Shown: in pieces, positions 54,828 through 64,000 of the stretch
Layout of the letters: every line of letters starts with the position of its first letter
Numbering within the stretch: position 1 is the stretch's first letter
Source: Ralstonia sp. RRA
GTDB lineage: Bacteria; Pseudomonadota; Gammaproteobacteria; Burkholderiales; Burkholderiaceae
NCBI RefSeq assembly: GCF_037023145.1
Contig: NZ_CP146091.1
Span: 372,001 to 436,000 of the forward strand
DNA length: 64,000 nucleotides
Direction: 5' to 3'
Notes under the pieces: model-generated
What the model saw: the letters and a program-made list of their open reading frames with translations, nothing else
Databases searched by the model: none
Told to the model about the DNA's origin: nothing
Program-made: the position numbers and the translations under genes

Positions 54828-56129
54828 ATGTCCAATGTCGCTTCTCCGACGACACTTCAGCACGCCATCCCGTCCTATCTGCCGGCCGACAACCTCGGCC
54901 CGTGGGGCATCTATCTGCAGCAGGTCGACCGGGTCACCCCCTACCTCGGCTCGCTGGCACGCTGGGTTGAAACCCTCAAGCGCCCCAAGCGCGCCCTGAT
55001 CGTCGATGTGCCCATCCAGATGGATGACGGCAGCATCGCCCACTTCGAGGGTTATCGCGTGCAGCACAACACCTCGCGCGGCCCGGGCAAGGGCGGCGTG
55101 CGTTTCCACCAGGACGTGACGCTGTCGGAAGTGATGGCGCTGTCCGCATGGATGTCGGTGAAGAACGCTGCCGTGAACGTGCCGTACGGCGGCGCCAAGG
55201 GTGGCATTCGTGTCGACCCGCGCAAGCTGTCTTCCGGTGAACTCGAACGCCTGACCCGCCGCTACACCAGCGAGATCGGCATCATCATCGGCCCGAACAA
55301 GGACATCCCGGCACCGGACGTGAACACCAACGCGCAGATCATGGCGTGGATGATGGACACGTACTCCATGAACGAAGGCTCCACCGCCACCGGCGTGGTG
55401 ACCGGCAAGCCGATCGCACTGGGCGGCAGCCTGGGCCGTCGTGAAGCCACCGGCCGCGGCGTGTTCGTGGTCGGCAGCGAAGCCGCACGCAACCTGGGCA
55501 TCGACGTCAAGGGTTCGCGCGTGGTGGTGCAGGGCTTCGGCAACGTGGGTAGCGTGGCTGCCAAGCTGTTCCATGACGCTGGCGCGAAGGTCATCGCCGT
55601 GCAGGATCACAAGGGCATCGTGTTCAACGGCAACGGCCTGGATGTCGATGCGCTGATCAAGCACGTTGACCACAACGGCAGCGTGGCTGGCTTTGCCGCC
55701 GAGACCGTCTCGCAAGACGATTTCTGGGCACTGGACTGCGAATTCCTGATCCCGGCTGCGCTGGAAGGCCAGATCACCGCCAAGAACGCGCCCCATATCA
55801 AGGCAAAGATTGTCGTGGAAGGTGCAAACGGCCCCACGACGCCCGAGGCTGACGACATCCTGCGCGACAAGGGCACGCTGGTCTGCCCGGACGTGATCGC
55901 CAACGCCGGCGGCGTGACGGTCAGCTATTTCGAGTGGGTGCAGGATTTCTCGAGCTTCTTCTGGACCGAAGATGAGATCAACCAGCGCCTGGTACGGATC
56001 ATGCAAGACGCCTTCCGTGGTGTCTGGCAAGTTTCGCAGGACAACAAGGTCACTCTGCGTACGGCGGCATTCATCATCGCTTGTACGCGGATTCTGCAGG
56101 CCCGCCAAGAGCGCGGTCTGTACCCCTGA
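54828..56129 (+). CDS. gdhA: Glutamate dehydrogenase (Glu/Leu/Phe/Val family)
   Basis: 433 residues with AGGAAG before the ATG. Hexameric GDH features: [16 protein letters not shown] (about 77-92), the catalytic lysine block [14 protein letters not shown] (about 118-131), [19 protein letters not shown] in pieces, and the dinucleotide loop [15 protein letters not shown] (about 230-244). It interconverts glutamate and 2-oxoglutarate. The upstream LysR gene and downstream glutamate uptake operon form one glutamate-use module. Confidence 0.96.
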   Translation: MSNVASPTTLQHAIPSYLPADNLGPWGIYLQQVDRVTPYLGSLARWVETLKRPKRALIVDVPIQMDDGSIAHFEGYRVQHNTSRGPGKGGVRFHQDVTLSEVMALSAWMSVKNAAVNVPYGGAKGGIRVDPRKLSSGELERLTRRYTSEIGIIIGPNKDIPAPDVNTNAQIMAWMMDTYSMNEGSTATGVVTGKPIALGGSLGRREATGRGVFVVGSEAARNLGIDVKGSRVVVQGFGNVGSVAAKLFHDAGAKVIAVQDHKGIVFNGNGLDVDALIKHVDHNGSVAGFAAETVSQDDFWALDCEFLIPAALEGQITAKNAPHIKAKIVVEGANGPTTPEADDILRDKGTLVCPDVIANAGGVTVSYFEWVQDFSSFFWTEDEINQRLVRIMQDAFRGVWQVSQDNKVTLRTAAFIIACTRILQARQERGLYP

Positions 56130-56282
56130 TCGGCGACGCGCTGATCAATACCGGCGCGGTGCTCCAACAGGGTGCTGCTCCGGTCTATCGCGTCGCTGCC
56201 GATCAGGCAGCTATGCGCGACGGTTGAAGAAAGCCGGTGCTCACAGGGCGAACCATAACGCTCCGAAGCACCGCACCATGAG

Positions 56283-56306
56283 AAGGGCGATGACATCGTC
56301 GCCCTT
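56283..56306 (+). terminator. Strong hairpin downstream of gdhA
   Basis: 8-bp perfect stem AAGGGCGA/TCGCCCTT with an 8-nt loop, 153 bp after the gdhA stop. No T-run, so termination is uncertain. Confidence 0.4.
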
Positions 56307-56584
56307 CCCATCCTCAAGTCGGGTTCGTGTAAGCGACAGAGAGCGCACATCGGGCGGGCTTCATTTCCCCTTGTTTTCCTTAGCAACTGGCGGTCATCCG
56401 CTCAAGCGATCGTGCCTGCCTGCCGATTGTGCAGAGCGTTTCCGTGTTGGGCGCTGCGCGGTGTTTCCGGTTTTCCGGAAAAGCACAACGTAAGGTGTCC
56501 GGTTGCTCGGAAAGCGTGGTTGCGGCAAGGTCCGCGCCGGAGGAAAAACTCCGTTCGATTCAACGATGTAGTGGCAACACCAAT

Positions 56585-56612
56585 ACTGTCGCCAAACGTT
56601 TTTTGGTACAGT
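56585..56612. promoter_or_regulatory. Dyad operator upstream of gltI
   Basis: ACTGT-CG-CCAAA (56585-56596) is mirrored by TTTGG-T-ACAGT (56602-56612), matching at all ten arm bases with a one-base difference in the inner spacer. It ends 36 bp before the gltI ATG, so it probably covers the promoter. Regulator unknown. Confidence 0.45.
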
Positions 56613-56648
56613 CCCGTCTTTCTCTTTCATGGTCAAAAGGAGACTTTC

Positions 56649-57557
56649 ATGAACCTCGCCAAGCTGGCAACTGTGCTTGCAGCCGTTGGTGTCATCGCTG
56701 GTACATTCGGCGGCGCTGCCCACGCACAAGAGCTGACGGGTACGCTCAAGAAGATCAAGGACACCGGCACCATCACGCTGGGCGTGCGCGATTCGTCGAT
56801 TCCGTTCAGCTACAACGTCGGCGGTGTCCGCACGATTGGCTACTCGTACGACGTTGCCACCAAGATCGCTGAGGACGTGAAGAAGCAACTCGGCCTGAAG
56901 GACCTGAAGATCAACGAAATTCCGGTGACTTCGCAGAACCGCATCACGCTTCTGCAGAACGGCACCATCGATCTGGAGTGCGGCTCCACGACGAACAACC
57001 TCGAGCGTCAGAAGCAGGCATCGTTCACCGACACCATCTTCATCATCGGCACCCGCATCATGGTGAAGAAGGATTCGGGCATCAAGGACTGGGCCGACCT
57101 GAAGGGCAAGAACGTCGTGACCACCGCTGGCACGACCTCGGAACGTCTGCTGCGCAAAATGAACGACGACAAGCAGATGGGCATGAACATCATCAGCACG
57201 AAGGACCACGGTCAGTCGTTCCTGACGCTGGAATCGGGCCGTGCCGTTGCGTTCATGATGGACGACGCCCTGCTGTACGGCGAGCGCGCCAAGGCCCGCA
57301 ACCCGAACGACTGGGTGGTCGTGGCCAAGCCGCAATCGCGTGAATCGTATGGCTGTATGGTTCGCAAGGACGATGCTCCGTTCAAGGCCCTGGCCGACAA
57401 GACCATCGTCGGCATGATGAAGGACGGTTCGATCACCGCTGCGTACAAGAAGTGGTTCGAAAGCCCGGTTCCGCCGAAGGGCCTGAACCTGGACTTCCCG
57501 CTGTCGGATGACATGAAGGCGCTGATCAAGAACCCGAACGACAAGGCTCTTGACTGA
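56649..57557 (+). CDS. gltI: Glutamate/aspartate ABC transporter substrate-binding protein
   Basis: 302 residues from ATG 56649 after an AAGGAG ribosome site. The signal peptide ends at AHA (residue 26). The mature protein is a type-3 solute-binding protein with the GltI strings GVRDSSIPFSYNV (about 44-56), NRITLLQNGTIDLECGSTTNN in pieces, and VTTAGTTSERLL (about 158-169). It binds glutamate and aspartate in the periplasm. First gene of gltIJKL; a hairpin separates it from gltJ, likely keeping binding-protein levels high. Confidence 0.95.
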   Translation: MNLAKLATVLAAVGVIAGTFGGAAHAQELTGTLKKIKDTGTITLGVRDSSIPFSYNVGGVRTIGYSYDVATKIAEDVKKQLGLKDLKINEIPVTSQNRITLLQNGTIDLECGSTTNNLERQKQASFTDTIFIIGTRIMVKKDSGIKDWADLKGKNVVTTAGTTSERLLRKMNDDKQMGMNIISTKDHGQSFLTLESGRAVAFMMDDALLYGERAKARNPNDWVVVAKPQSRESYGCMVRKDDAPFKALADKTIVGMMKDGSITAAYKKWFESPVPPKGLNLDFPLSDDMKALIKNPNDKALD

Positions 57558-57593
57558 TCGGCTCCCTCAACGGGCCTGACTCAAGCATCATCG

Positions 57594-57644
57594 AAACGGA
57601 AGGCAAAGGCCGACTAACAGGTCCTCTCCCTTCCGTTTTCTTTT
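57594..57644 (+). terminator. Intra-operon hairpin/attenuator between gltI and gltJ
   Basis: AAACGGAAGG (57594-57603) pairs with CCTTCCGTTT (57629-57638), 10 of 10, with a 25-nt loop, then TCTTTT. Likely partial terminator or stabiliser of the gltI message. Confidence 0.65.
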
Positions 57645-57656
57645 GAGGGAACCATC

Positions 57657-58385
57657 ATGAATTACCACTGGAACTGGGGCGTCTTCTTTACGGAAGCCGC
57701 CCAGAATCAGACCTATCTAGACTGGCTGCTGTCCGGTCTGAAGACCACCGTCGTACTCGGTCTCACCTCCTGGATCATCGCGCTTGCCCTCGGCTCCGTG
57801 CTGGGCGTGCTGCGTACCGTGCCGAACAAGTTGTTGTCGGGCATTGCTGCCGCTTACGTGGAGCTGTTCCGCAACATTCCGCTGATCGTGCAGCTGTTCA
57901 TCTGGTACTTCGTCATGCCGGAACTGCTGCCGGGCGGCGACTACATCAAGCAGATGAACCCCGCCACGGCGATGTTCCTGTGCGCGACGCTGTGCCTCGG
58001 TACCTTTACCGCAGCGCGTGTTTGCGAACAGGTACGCTCGGGTATCAACTCGCTGCCGCGTGGTCAACGCAACGCAGGTCTGGCGATGGGCTTCACGCTC
58101 GCGCAGACCTATCGCTACGTGATGCTGCCGATGTCGTTCCGCATCATCGTGCCGCCGCTCACGTCGGAGTTTCTGAATATCTTCAAGAACTCGGCTGTGG
58201 CGTCGACCATCGGTTTGCTGGAGCTTGCCGCGCAAGGCCGCCAACTGGTGGACTACACCGCGCAGCCGTACGAATCGTTCATCGCCGTGACGCTGATGTA
58301 CATGCTGATCAACCTGACTGTCATGGGCCTGATGCGCTGGGTGGAAGCACGTTCCCGGCTGCCTGGCTTCATCGGCGGCAAGTAA
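57657..58385 (+). CDS. gltJ: Glutamate/aspartate ABC transporter permease GltJ
   Basis: 242 residues, five membrane helices. The permease EAA-type loop is visible in AARVCEQVRSGINSLPRGQRNAGLAMG (about 119-145, in pieces), with the polar amino acid transporter string YVELFRNIPLIVQLFIWYF earlier. It forms the inner-membrane channel with GltK. It follows the hairpin after gltI and lies 18 bp before gltK. Confidence 0.94.
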   Translation: MNYHWNWGVFFTEAAQNQTYLDWLLSGLKTTVVLGLTSWIIALALGSVLGVLRTVPNKLLSGIAAAYVELFRNIPLIVQLFIWYFVMPELLPGGDYIKQMNPATAMFLCATLCLGTFTAARVCEQVRSGINSLPRGQRNAGLAMGFTLAQTYRYVMLPMSFRIIVPPLTSEFLNIFKNSAVASTIGLLELAAQGRQLVDYTAQPYESFIAVTLMYMLINLTVMGLMRWVEARSRLPGFIGGK

Positions 58386-58403
58386 TCGAGGCGAGGACAC
58401 TTC

Positions 58404-59087
58404 ATGGCTTATCACTTCGATTTCTCATCCGTCAACGCCGACAACATGCGCGTGCTCGGCGAGGGGATGCTCCTCTCGCTGGAAATCACGGGCACGGCCA
58501 TCCTGGTCGGCATCGTCTGGGGCACGCTGCTGGCGATGATGCGTCTGTCGGGCATCAAACCGCTGCAGTGGTTCGGGCAGGCGTACGTGAACCTCTTCCG
58601 CTCCATCCCGCTGGTGATGGTGCTGCTGTGGTTCTTCCTGATCGTGCCGCAGGTGCTGCAGAAGATCTTCAACCTGTCGCCGGCCACCGACATGCGCATG
58701 ACGTCCGCGCTGGTCGCCTTTGCGCTGTTCGAGGCGGCGTACTACTCGGAGATCATCCGCGCCGGTATCCAGAGTGTGTCGCGCGGGCAGATGTTCGCGG
58801 CGTATGCGATGGGCATGACGTACGGCCAGGCTATGCGCCTGGTGATCCTGCCGCAGGCCTTCCGCAACATGATTCCGCTGCTGCTCACCCAGGCGATCGT
58901 CCTGTTCCAGGATACGTCGCTGGTGTATGTGAGCGCGCTGTCGGACTTCTTTACCCAGGCATACAACATCGGTGAGCGCGACGGCCGTATCGTCGAGCTG
59001 CTGCTGTTTGCCGGCTTGTGCTATTTCGTGATCTGCTTCGGCGCCTCCGTGCTGGTGAAGCGACTTCAGAAGAAGGTGACCCAATGA
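58404..59087 (+). CDS. gltK: Glutamate/aspartate ABC transporter permease GltK
   Basis: 227 residues with five helices and the family strings [16 protein letters not shown] (about 57-72) and the EAA loop [19 protein letters not shown] (about 113-131). It pairs with GltJ. Its stop codon overlaps the gltL start (ATGA at 59084-59087), so the two are translationally coupled. Confidence 0.94.
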   Translation: MAYHFDFSSVNADNMRVLGEGMLLSLEITGTAILVGIVWGTLLAMMRLSGIKPLQWFGQAYVNLFRSIPLVMVLLWFFLIVPQVLQKIFNLSPATDMRMTSALVAFALFEAAYYSEIIRAGIQSVSRGQMFAAYAMGMTYGQAMRLVILPQAFRNMIPLLLTQAIVLFQDTSLVYVSALSDFFTQAYNIGERDGRIVELLLFAGLCYFVICFGASVLVKRLQKKVTQ

Positions 59088-59818
59088 TCGAGATCAAGAA
59101 CGTTTCCAAGTGGTATGGCGCCTTCCAGGTGCTGACCGACTGCACCACCAGCGTGAAGAAGAGCGAGGTGGTGGTGGTGTGCGGCCCGTCGGGTTCGGGC
59201 AAGTCCACGCTCATCAAGACCGTCAACGCGCTGGAGCCGTTCCAGAAGGGCGAGATCCTGGTTGATGGCACATCCGTCGGCGCCAAGGGCACCAACCTGC
59301 CGAAGCTGCGTTCGCGCGTGGGCATGGTGTTCCAGAACTTTGAGCTGTTCCCGCACCTGTCGATTACCGAAAACCTGACGATCGCACAGCAGAAGGTGCT
59401 GGGCCGTTCCAAGGAAGAGGCGATGGCAAAGGGCCTGAAGTACCTGGATCGCGTGGGTTTGAAGGCGCACGCTGCCAAGTACCCGGGCCAGCTGTCGGGC
59501 GGTCAGCAGCAGCGCGTGGCCATCGCCCGCGCGCTGTCGATGGACCCGATCTGCATGCTGTTCGACGAGCCGACCTCCGCGCTGGACCCGGAAATGGTCA
59601 ACGAAGTGCTCGACGTGATGGTGGAGCTGGCCAAGGAAGGTATGACCATGATGTGCGTGACCCACGAAATGGGTTTCGCCCGCAAGGTCGCCAACCGCGT
59701 GATCTTCATGGACCAGGGCCGCATCGTTGAAGACTGCGAGAAGGAAGAGTTCTTCGGCAACATCGATGCACGTTCGGACCGCGCCAAGCAGTTCCTGTCG
59801 AAGATCCTGTCGCACTAA
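59084..59818 (+). CDS. gltL: Glutamate/aspartate ABC transporter ATP-binding protein
   Basis: 244 residues from ATG 59084. Walker [10 protein letters not shown] at 34-42, Q-loop [12 protein letters not shown], signature [15 protein letters not shown] and Walker [15 protein letters not shown]. Standard polar-amino-acid ATPase. Last gene of gltIJKL, followed by a strong terminator. Confidence 0.96.
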   Translation: MIEIKNVSKWYGAFQVLTDCTTSVKKSEVVVVCGPSGSGKSTLIKTVNALEPFQKGEILVDGTSVGAKGTNLPKLRSRVGMVFQNFELFPHLSITENLTIAQQKVLGRSKEEAMAKGLKYLDRVGLKAHAAKYPGQLSGGQQQRVAIARALSMDPICMLFDEPTSALDPEMVNEVLDVMVELAKEGMTMMCVTHEMGFARKVANRVIFMDQGRIVEDCEKEEFFGNIDARSDRAKQFLSKILSH

Positions 59819-59838
59819 GCGCGGGGTTTGAGGCAAAG

Positions 59839-59867
59839 AAAAGCCGCTCTCTCGGGAGCGGCTTTTT
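59839..59867 (+). terminator. Intrinsic terminator of gltIJKL
   Basis: AAAAGCCGCTC (59839-59849) pairs with GAGCGGCTTTT (59856-59866), followed by T. The A-run on the left makes it usable by the convergent minus-strand gene as well. Confidence 0.94.
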
Positions 59868-59885
59868 GTTGGGCGACGGATCGTG

Positions 59886-60716
59886 TCAGGTGCAGGCCGT
59901 GTTGGCTGCGTTGGCGATCTGGACCGCTTCCGGAATCGGCACCTTGGTGGCCATGGTCGCCTGGCCATTTTCGAACATCAGCAGCTCACCGGGCACGAAC
60001 TGGGTCCAGACCTCGTTGTCAGTGAGCGGTGCGGTGGCGATCACGGCCACGCGGTCGGCGGGCGTGGTGTACTTGGCGAAGTCGATCGTCATATCGGCGT
60101 CAATCAGGTGCGCCGTCGAGAACGGCCACTGCCGTACGATGTAGTACAGCCGTGTCGAGCAATGCGCGAACTGCGCTTGCCCATTGCACAGCAGGAAGTT
60201 GAACACGCCGTGGCGCGTGATTTCCTTGGTGATGTCCGACAACGCGTAGAACAACTCGTTGAGCGGCGGTTGCGACCCCGGAAACCGTTTGCGCAACGAC
60301 TGCATGATGTAGCAGAAGGCGAGCTCGCTATCGGTATCGCCCACTGGCTGGTACACGCCCGAGAGAAATGGCGAGAAGTTCTTCAGGTCGCCGTTGTGGG
60401 CAAAGATCCAGTGCCGGCCCCACAGCTCGCGCATGAACGGATGGCAGTTTTCCAGCCGCACTGTGCCCTGCGTCGCCTTGCGGATGTGCGAGATGACGTT
60501 CTTGGACTTGATCGGGTAGCGCTTGACCAGTTCGGCCACCGGCGAGGTGCCGGCCGACTGGTTGTCGATGAAGAGGCGGCAGGCCTTGTCTTCGAAGAAG
60601 GCGACGCCGAAACCGTCGGCATGGTGATCAGTCACGCCACCGCGCGCGGCGAACCCGGTGAACGAGAACGTCACATCGGTCGGTTCGGCGCAGTTCATGC
60701 CTAGCAGCTGGCACAT
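59886..60716 (-). CDS. Class II glutamine amidotransferase (YafJ-like)
   Basis: 276 residues. The N-terminal nucleophile is Cys2 (MCQLLGMNC), exposed after Met removal. The Ntn-hydrolase motifs HADGFGVAFF (about 31-40), ISHIRKATQG (about 75-84) and FAHNGDLKNF (about 104-113) follow. It should release ammonia from glutamine, but no synthetase domain is attached and the acceptor is unknown. AT-rich sequence (60738-60757) upstream on the minus strand may be its promoter. Confidence 0.93.
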   Translation of the reverse strand: MCQLLGMNCAEPTDVTFSFTGFAARGGVTDHHADGFGVAFFEDKACRLFIDNQSAGTSPVAELVKRYPIKSKNVISHIRKATQGTVRLENCHPFMRELWGRHWIFAHNGDLKNFSPFLSGVYQPVGDTDSELAFCYIMQSLRKRFPGSQPPLNELFYALSDITKEITRHGVFNFLLCNGQAQFAHCSTRLYYIVRQWPFSTAHLIDADMTIDFAKYTTPADRVAVIATAPLTDNEVWTQFVPGELLMFENGQATMATKVPIPEAVQIANAANTACT

Positions 60717-60899
60717 GGTGGGGGAGAAAAGTCGGATGCAATAAAATAGCCATTATCCTGCCGGCTGCCGGGGGTGCCAAGCGCCTTGGCACGCGCGGCA
60801 CCCCGCTGAGCGTGCCGGCCGTTGCGCTCACGCCGCACGCCGACAGGTTCGCCACCAAACGTTGCATCCCGACTGCCGCCACAACCGGATCTTATTCCC

Positions 60900-61991
60900 A
60901 TGAATTCATATCGCATTGCCGTGATCCCCGGAGACGGCATCGGCAAGGAAGTCGTCCCCGAGGGCCTGCGCGTGCTGGATGCGGCGGCGCGCAAATTCGG
61001 CTTTGCGTTGCAGACCGATCACTTCGACTTTGCCAGCTGCGACTACTACGCTCGCCACGGCAAGATGCTGCCCGATGACTGGTTCGACACCCTGCGCGGC
61101 TATGACGCCATCTTTTTTGGCGCGGTGGGCTGGCCCGATACGGTGCCCGACCACATCTCGCTGTGGGGTTCCCTCCTGCAGTTCCGGCGCGGCTTCGACC
61201 AGTATGTGAACCTGCGCCCGGTGCGCCTGATGCCCGGTATCCGCAGTCCGCTGGTTGATCGCAACGGCCAGCCCCGCGCACCCGGCGAGATCGACTTTTA
61301 CGTGGTGCGAGAGAACACCGAAGGCGAATACTCCAGCGTCGGCGGCCGCATGTACGGCGGCACCGAGCGCGAGATCGTGATCCAGGAAACGGTCATGAGC
61401 CGCACCGGCGTCGACCGCATCCTCAAGTTCGCTTTCGATCTGGCCCAGCGACGCCCGGCCAAGCACTTGACGTCCGCCACCAAATCCAACGGCATCTCCA
61501 TCACCATGCCGTACTGGGATGAACGCGTGGAAGCGATGGCCAAGGTGTACCCCGAGGTCAACGTCGACAAGTTCCACATCGACATCCTGACCGCGCACTT
61601 CGTGCAGAAGCCGGAGATGTTCGATGTGGTGGTCGCCAGCAACCTGTTCGGCGACATCCTCTCGGACCTTGGGCCCGCCTGCACCGGCACCATTGCGATT
61701 GCCCCGTCGGGCAACATCAACCCGGACCGCACGTATCCGAGCCTGTTCGAACCGGTGCACGGTTCTGCGCCGGACATTGCGGGCAAGGGCATCGCCAACC
61801 CGATCGGCCAGATCTGGTGCGCAGCGATGATGCTCGAGCACCTCGGCCAGCCCGAGGCGGGCGCGGCGGTACTGGCCGCCATCGAGCGCGTGCTGGCGGC
61901 CGGCCCAGGCCACGCGCCGCTCACCCGCGACATTGGCGGCACGGCAAGCACGGCTGATCTGGGCCGCGCGATTGCCGAGGCGCTGGCATAG
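60900..61991 (+). CDS. Tartrate dehydrogenase/decarboxylase-like enzyme (isopropylmalate dehydrogenase family)
   Basis: 363 residues from ATG 60900 ([13 protein letters not shown]). The IMDH/ICDH family strings are present: [16 protein letters not shown] (about 6-21), the Arg/Lys-rich active site [27 protein letters not shown] (about 136-152), and [14 protein letters not shown] (about 249-262) with [14 protein letters not shown]. The variant REN(T)EGEYSSVGG with GRMYGGT identifies the tartrate dehydrogenase (TtuC/YeaU) group rather than LeuB. It oxidises D-malate or tartrate with NAD; real substrate unproven. Confidence 0.9.
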   Translation: MNSYRIAVIPGDGIGKEVVPEGLRVLDAAARKFGFALQTDHFDFASCDYYARHGKMLPDDWFDTLRGYDAIFFGAVGWPDTVPDHISLWGSLLQFRRGFDQYVNLRPVRLMPGIRSPLVDRNGQPRAPGEIDFYVVRENTEGEYSSVGGRMYGGTEREIVIQETVMSRTGVDRILKFAFDLAQRRPAKHLTSATKSNGISITMPYWDERVEAMAKVYPEVNVDKFHIDILTAHFVQKPEMFDVVVASNLFGDILSDLGPACTGTIAIAPSGNINPDRTYPSLFEPVHGSAPDIAGKGIANPIGQIWCAAMMLEHLGQPEAGAAVLAAIERVLAAGPGHAPLTRDIGGTASTADLGRAIAEALA

Positions 61992-62059
61992 GGCCCGGTT
62001 GCCCTGATTTACTCTCTGATTTTCGCTTTCGTTTTCCGCTGACCGTTTTCCTACGCATC

Positions 62060-63094
62060 ATGACCGACACTCTCACTATCGTCCGCCCCGATGACTGGCA
62101 CCTGCACCTGCGCGACGGCGATGCGCTCGCCGACGTGGTGGGCGACACCGCGCGCCAGTTCGGCCGGGCGATCATCATGCCGAACCTCAAGCCGCCGGTG
62201 ACCACCACCGCCCAAGCGCGTGCTTACCGTGACCGCATCCTTGCAGCGCTGCCCGCAGGCACGCAGTTCGAGCCGCTGATGACGCTGTACCTGACCGACA
62301 ACACCTCGCCCGAGGTGATTCGTGAGGCCCGCGCCAGCGGCTTCATCCACGGTGTGAAGCTGTACCCGGCTGGCGCCACCACCAACAGCGACGCCGGCGT
62401 GACCGACCTGCGCCGCTGCGCCAAGACGCTTGAGGCGATGCAGGAAGTCGGCATGCCGCTGCTGGTGCACGGCGAGGTGACCGACCCCACCGTCGACATC
62501 TTCGACCGCGAAGCCGTCTTCATCGACACCGTGATGCTGCCGCTGCGCCGTGACTTCCCTGCGCTGAAGGTTGTGTTCGAACACATCACCACCAAGCAGG
62601 CCGCTGAATACGTGCGCGATGCTGAGGGCCCCGTCGGCGCGACTATCACGGCACACCACCTGCTGTACAACCGCAACGCGCTGTTTGTTGGCGGCATCCG
62701 CCCGCACTACTACTGCCTGCCCGTGCTCAAGCGCGAGACGCACCGCCTGGCGCTGGTGGCGGCTGCCACCTCGGGCCACCCGCGCTTCTTCCTCGGCACC
62801 GATAGCGCGCCGCACGCGAAGGGCGTGAAGGAACATGCCTGCGGTTGCGCCGGCTGCTACACCGCGCTGCATGCCATGGAGCTGTACGCCGAAGCGTTTG
62901 AAGACGCCAACGCACTCGACAAGCTCGAAGGCTTCGCCAGCCTGCACGGCCCGGACTTCTACGGCCTGCCGCGCAACGCCGGCACCCTCACGCTCACGCG
63001 CTCGCAATGGCAGCTCCCCGCCGAAGTGCCGTTCGGCGAGCAGACGCTGGTGCCGCTGCGTGGTGGCGAGATGCTGCGCTGGAAGTCGGTCTGA
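62060..63094 (+). CDS. pyrC: Dihydroorotase
   Basis: 344 residues, the E. coli PyrC class. Metal ligands: His14 and His16 (DWHLHLRDG), carbamylated Lys100 (GVKLYPAG), His137 (LLVHGEV), His175 (FEHITT) and Asp248 (GTDSAPH). It closes carbamoyl-aspartate to dihydroorotate in pyrimidine synthesis. It starts 68 bp after the dehydrogenase gene and is followed by a DUF3025 gene and rnpB. Confidence 0.97.
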   Translation: MTDTLTIVRPDDWHLHLRDGDALADVVGDTARQFGRAIIMPNLKPPVTTTAQARAYRDRILAALPAGTQFEPLMTLYLTDNTSPEVIREARASGFIHGVKLYPAGATTNSDAGVTDLRRCAKTLEAMQEVGMPLLVHGEVTDPTVDIFDREAVFIDTVMLPLRRDFPALKVVFEHITTKQAAEYVRDAEGPVGATITAHHLLYNRNALFVGGIRPHYYCLPVLKRETHRLALVAAATSGHPRFFLGTDSAPHAKGVKEHACGCAGCYTALHAMELYAEAFEDANALDKLEGFASLHGPDFYGLPRNAGTLTLTRSQWQLPAEVPFGEQTLVPLRGGEMLRWKSV

Positions 63095-63104
63095 GCGGTC
63101 TGCG

Positions 63105-63914
63105 TTGCTGATAGAAGGTCTGGGCGCGATCGACTGGGCGCATCCCGCGTTCGCGCCACTCGCGCAGATTGGCGCCCCGATTGCACGTGCAGTCGAACAC
63201 GGCGCTGATCTACGCACTGCACTGAATGCGCATCCGGCTGCACATGTAATCCGTACGTCAGGCGGTCACGCGCTGCGCTTCATCCCGCAAGAGGCACTGC
63301 CGCCGGGTGCTGCCTACGAGGCACACATCGCCGCCACGGGTTGTGTGCCCACGCGGGACAACCTCCACGACTTCTTCAACGCGCTGATCTGGTTGCACTG
63401 GCCGCGCACAAAGGCTGCTCTCAATGCGCGCCAGGCGCGGGCCATCGCGCGAGACGGCATCAGCGCGGCGCGTGGCACGGTGCGTGATGCCGCCACCTTG
63501 TTCGACGAGAACGCTCTTATTTTTCTGCATACCGACGATGGGTCCGAGCGCAGCCTGACCGGTTTCGACTGGCAGGGTTTGTTCGTGCAGGGCAGGGCAG
63601 CGTGGGGCGCAACCTGCGCCGTGCTGCCATTTGGGCACGCGCTGTTGGAAAAGCTGGTCACGCCCTACAAGTCGATCACCGCCCATGCGAGGCCGGTGCG
63701 CGTGGCCACACTGCCGGAGGATTGGGCGTCGCTCGATGCCGCGCTGGCGGACATGCTGCTGAGCACCGAATTGAAGCCACGCGATTTCCGCCCGCTGCCG
63801 GTCATGGGCATCCCCAGCTGGTGCGAAGCCAATGAAGATGCCAGCTTCTACGCAGATACGACGGTGTTCCGCCCAGGCCGCCGGGCGACGGCCAAATCCG
63901 ACAGTGCTGAATGA
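63105..63914 (+). CDS. DUF3025 family protein
   Basis: 269 residues if read from TTG 63105; no in-frame ATG or GTG follows closely, and CTG 63108 or an upstream overlap with pyrC are alternatives, so the start is uncertain. DUF3025 features include AIDWAHPAF at the N-terminus, TRDNLHDFFNALIWLHWPRTK in pieces (DNLHDFFNALIWL, about 85-97), RDAATLFDENALIF, and a C-terminal PLPVMGIPSWCEAN stretch. Function unknown; a soluble protein. Directly after pyrC and ending 20 bp before rnpB. Confidence 0.85.
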   Translation: MLIEGLGAIDWAHPAFAPLAQIGAPIARAVEHGADLRTALNAHPAAHVIRTSGGHALRFIPQEALPPGAAYEAHIAATGCVPTRDNLHDFFNALIWLHWPRTKAALNARQARAIARDGISAARGTVRDAATLFDENALIFLHTDDGSERSLTGFDWQGLFVQGRAAWGATCAVLPFGHALLEKLVTPYKSITAHARPVRVATLPEDWASLDAALADMLLSTELKPRDFRPLPVMGIPSWCEANEDASFYADTTVFRPGRRATAKSDSAE

Positions 63915-63923
63915 TGCTAGACT
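63915..63923 (+). promoter_or_regulatory. Extended -10 promoter of rnpB
   Basis: TGCTAGACT: an extended TG motif plus TAGACT (63918-63923), 10 bp before the RNA's 5' end. No clear -35, consistent with extended -10 use. Confidence 0.5.
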
Positions 63924-63933
63924 CGCGCCTCGC

Positions 63934-64000
63934 GAAGCGGACCAGACAACCGCTGCTTGCGCCGCCTCGTGCGAGCGCAAGGGGAGGAAAGTCCGGACTC
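63934..64000 (+). ncRNA. rnpB: RNase P RNA, class A, 5' part (partial)
   Basis: The 5' end GAAGCGGACCAGACAACCGC and, at 63980-63999, GGGGAGGAAAGTCCGGACTC carry the conserved P1-P4 elements of bacterial RNase P RNA, including the GAGGAAAGTCCGG signature. The window ends about 67 nt into a gene that should be near 350 nt. It is the catalytic RNA for tRNA 5' maturation. Confidence 0.95.

Larger units (their letters stand above)
56130..56648. other. 519-bp intergenic region between gdhA and gltI
   Basis: No gene recognised. It begins with a long inverted repeat that includes the gdhA stop (56127-56140 with 56189-56205), then a perfect stem AAGGGCGA (56283-56290) / TCGCCCTT (56299-56306), and ends with a dyad at 56585-56612 next to gltI. 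Confidence 0.6.

Overview
The window is a high-GC chromosomal segment of a beta-proteobacterium. The gene content points to Ralstonia: non-discriminating-type aspS beside a DUF502 gene, ilvA-queF, a TetR-controlled beta-oxidation operon, paired AidA/PixA proteins, and pyrC-DUF3025-rnpB. Genus is an inference from gene content and order; no rRNA is present. I see no insertion sequence, phage, CRISPR array or tRNA. The right edge runs into the start of the RNase P RNA gene, and the left edge cuts a c-type cytochrome gene.

Layout. 1-1256 (minus strand): thiosulfate/sulfur module (two half-size YeeE/YedE membrane proteins and a TsdA-like cytochrome) behind a strong AT-rich palindromic operator. 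1402-7662: DUF2855 protein divergent from a TetR regulator, an HSL-type esterase, a secreted HExxH protein, gluconokinase, an acyl-CoA synthetase. 8377-12915: the most interesting locus, a Sec-exported glycine-rich protein, two small exported proteins each carrying a double-glycine leader motif, a periplasmic C39 peptidase between them, and a convergent coiled-coil plus beta-barrel outer membrane protein. This resembles the Fap functional-amyloid secretion logic. 13140-15517: ilvA-queF. 16196-17354: two AidA/PixA-family proteins with a lux-box-like upstream site. 17445-20310: Kir-type K+ channel, nucleoside-recognition (SpmA/SpmB-like) membrane protein, YqaA/DedA protein.

20509-24980: a 1340-residue FAD/Fe-S oxidoreductase and a HIT protein. 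25084-31695: SbmA/YddA-type ABC exporter, DUF971 protein, and a ubiquinone block (ubiE, a Tim44-domain protein, ubiJ, ubiB). 31719-40940: TPMT-like methyltransferase, Na+/solute symporter, FmdB, DUF502, aspS, a membrane-anchored coiled-coil protein, then nudB, an EEP-family nuclease/phosphatase and clsB packed in one unit.

40995-51755 is a fatty-acid/CoA island: a YdiF-like CoA-transferase, a TetR regulator with a clear operator over its own -35 box, acyl-CoA dehydrogenase, fused 3-hydroxyacyl-CoA dehydrogenase/enoyl-CoA hydratase, thiolase, a DegV lipid-binding protein, an enoyl-CoA hydratase and a convergent acyl-CoA thioesterase. 51855-53693 is an Atm1/HMT1-type ABC exporter. 53718-59818 is a glutamate unit: a LysR regulator, gdhA with a perfect LysR-type palindrome about 64 bp before its predicted transcription start, and the gltIJKL glutamate/aspartate uptake operon with a hairpin separating the binding protein from the permeases. 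59886-64000: class II glutamine amidotransferase (minus), tartrate dehydrogenase-like enzyme, pyrC, DUF3025 and rnpB.
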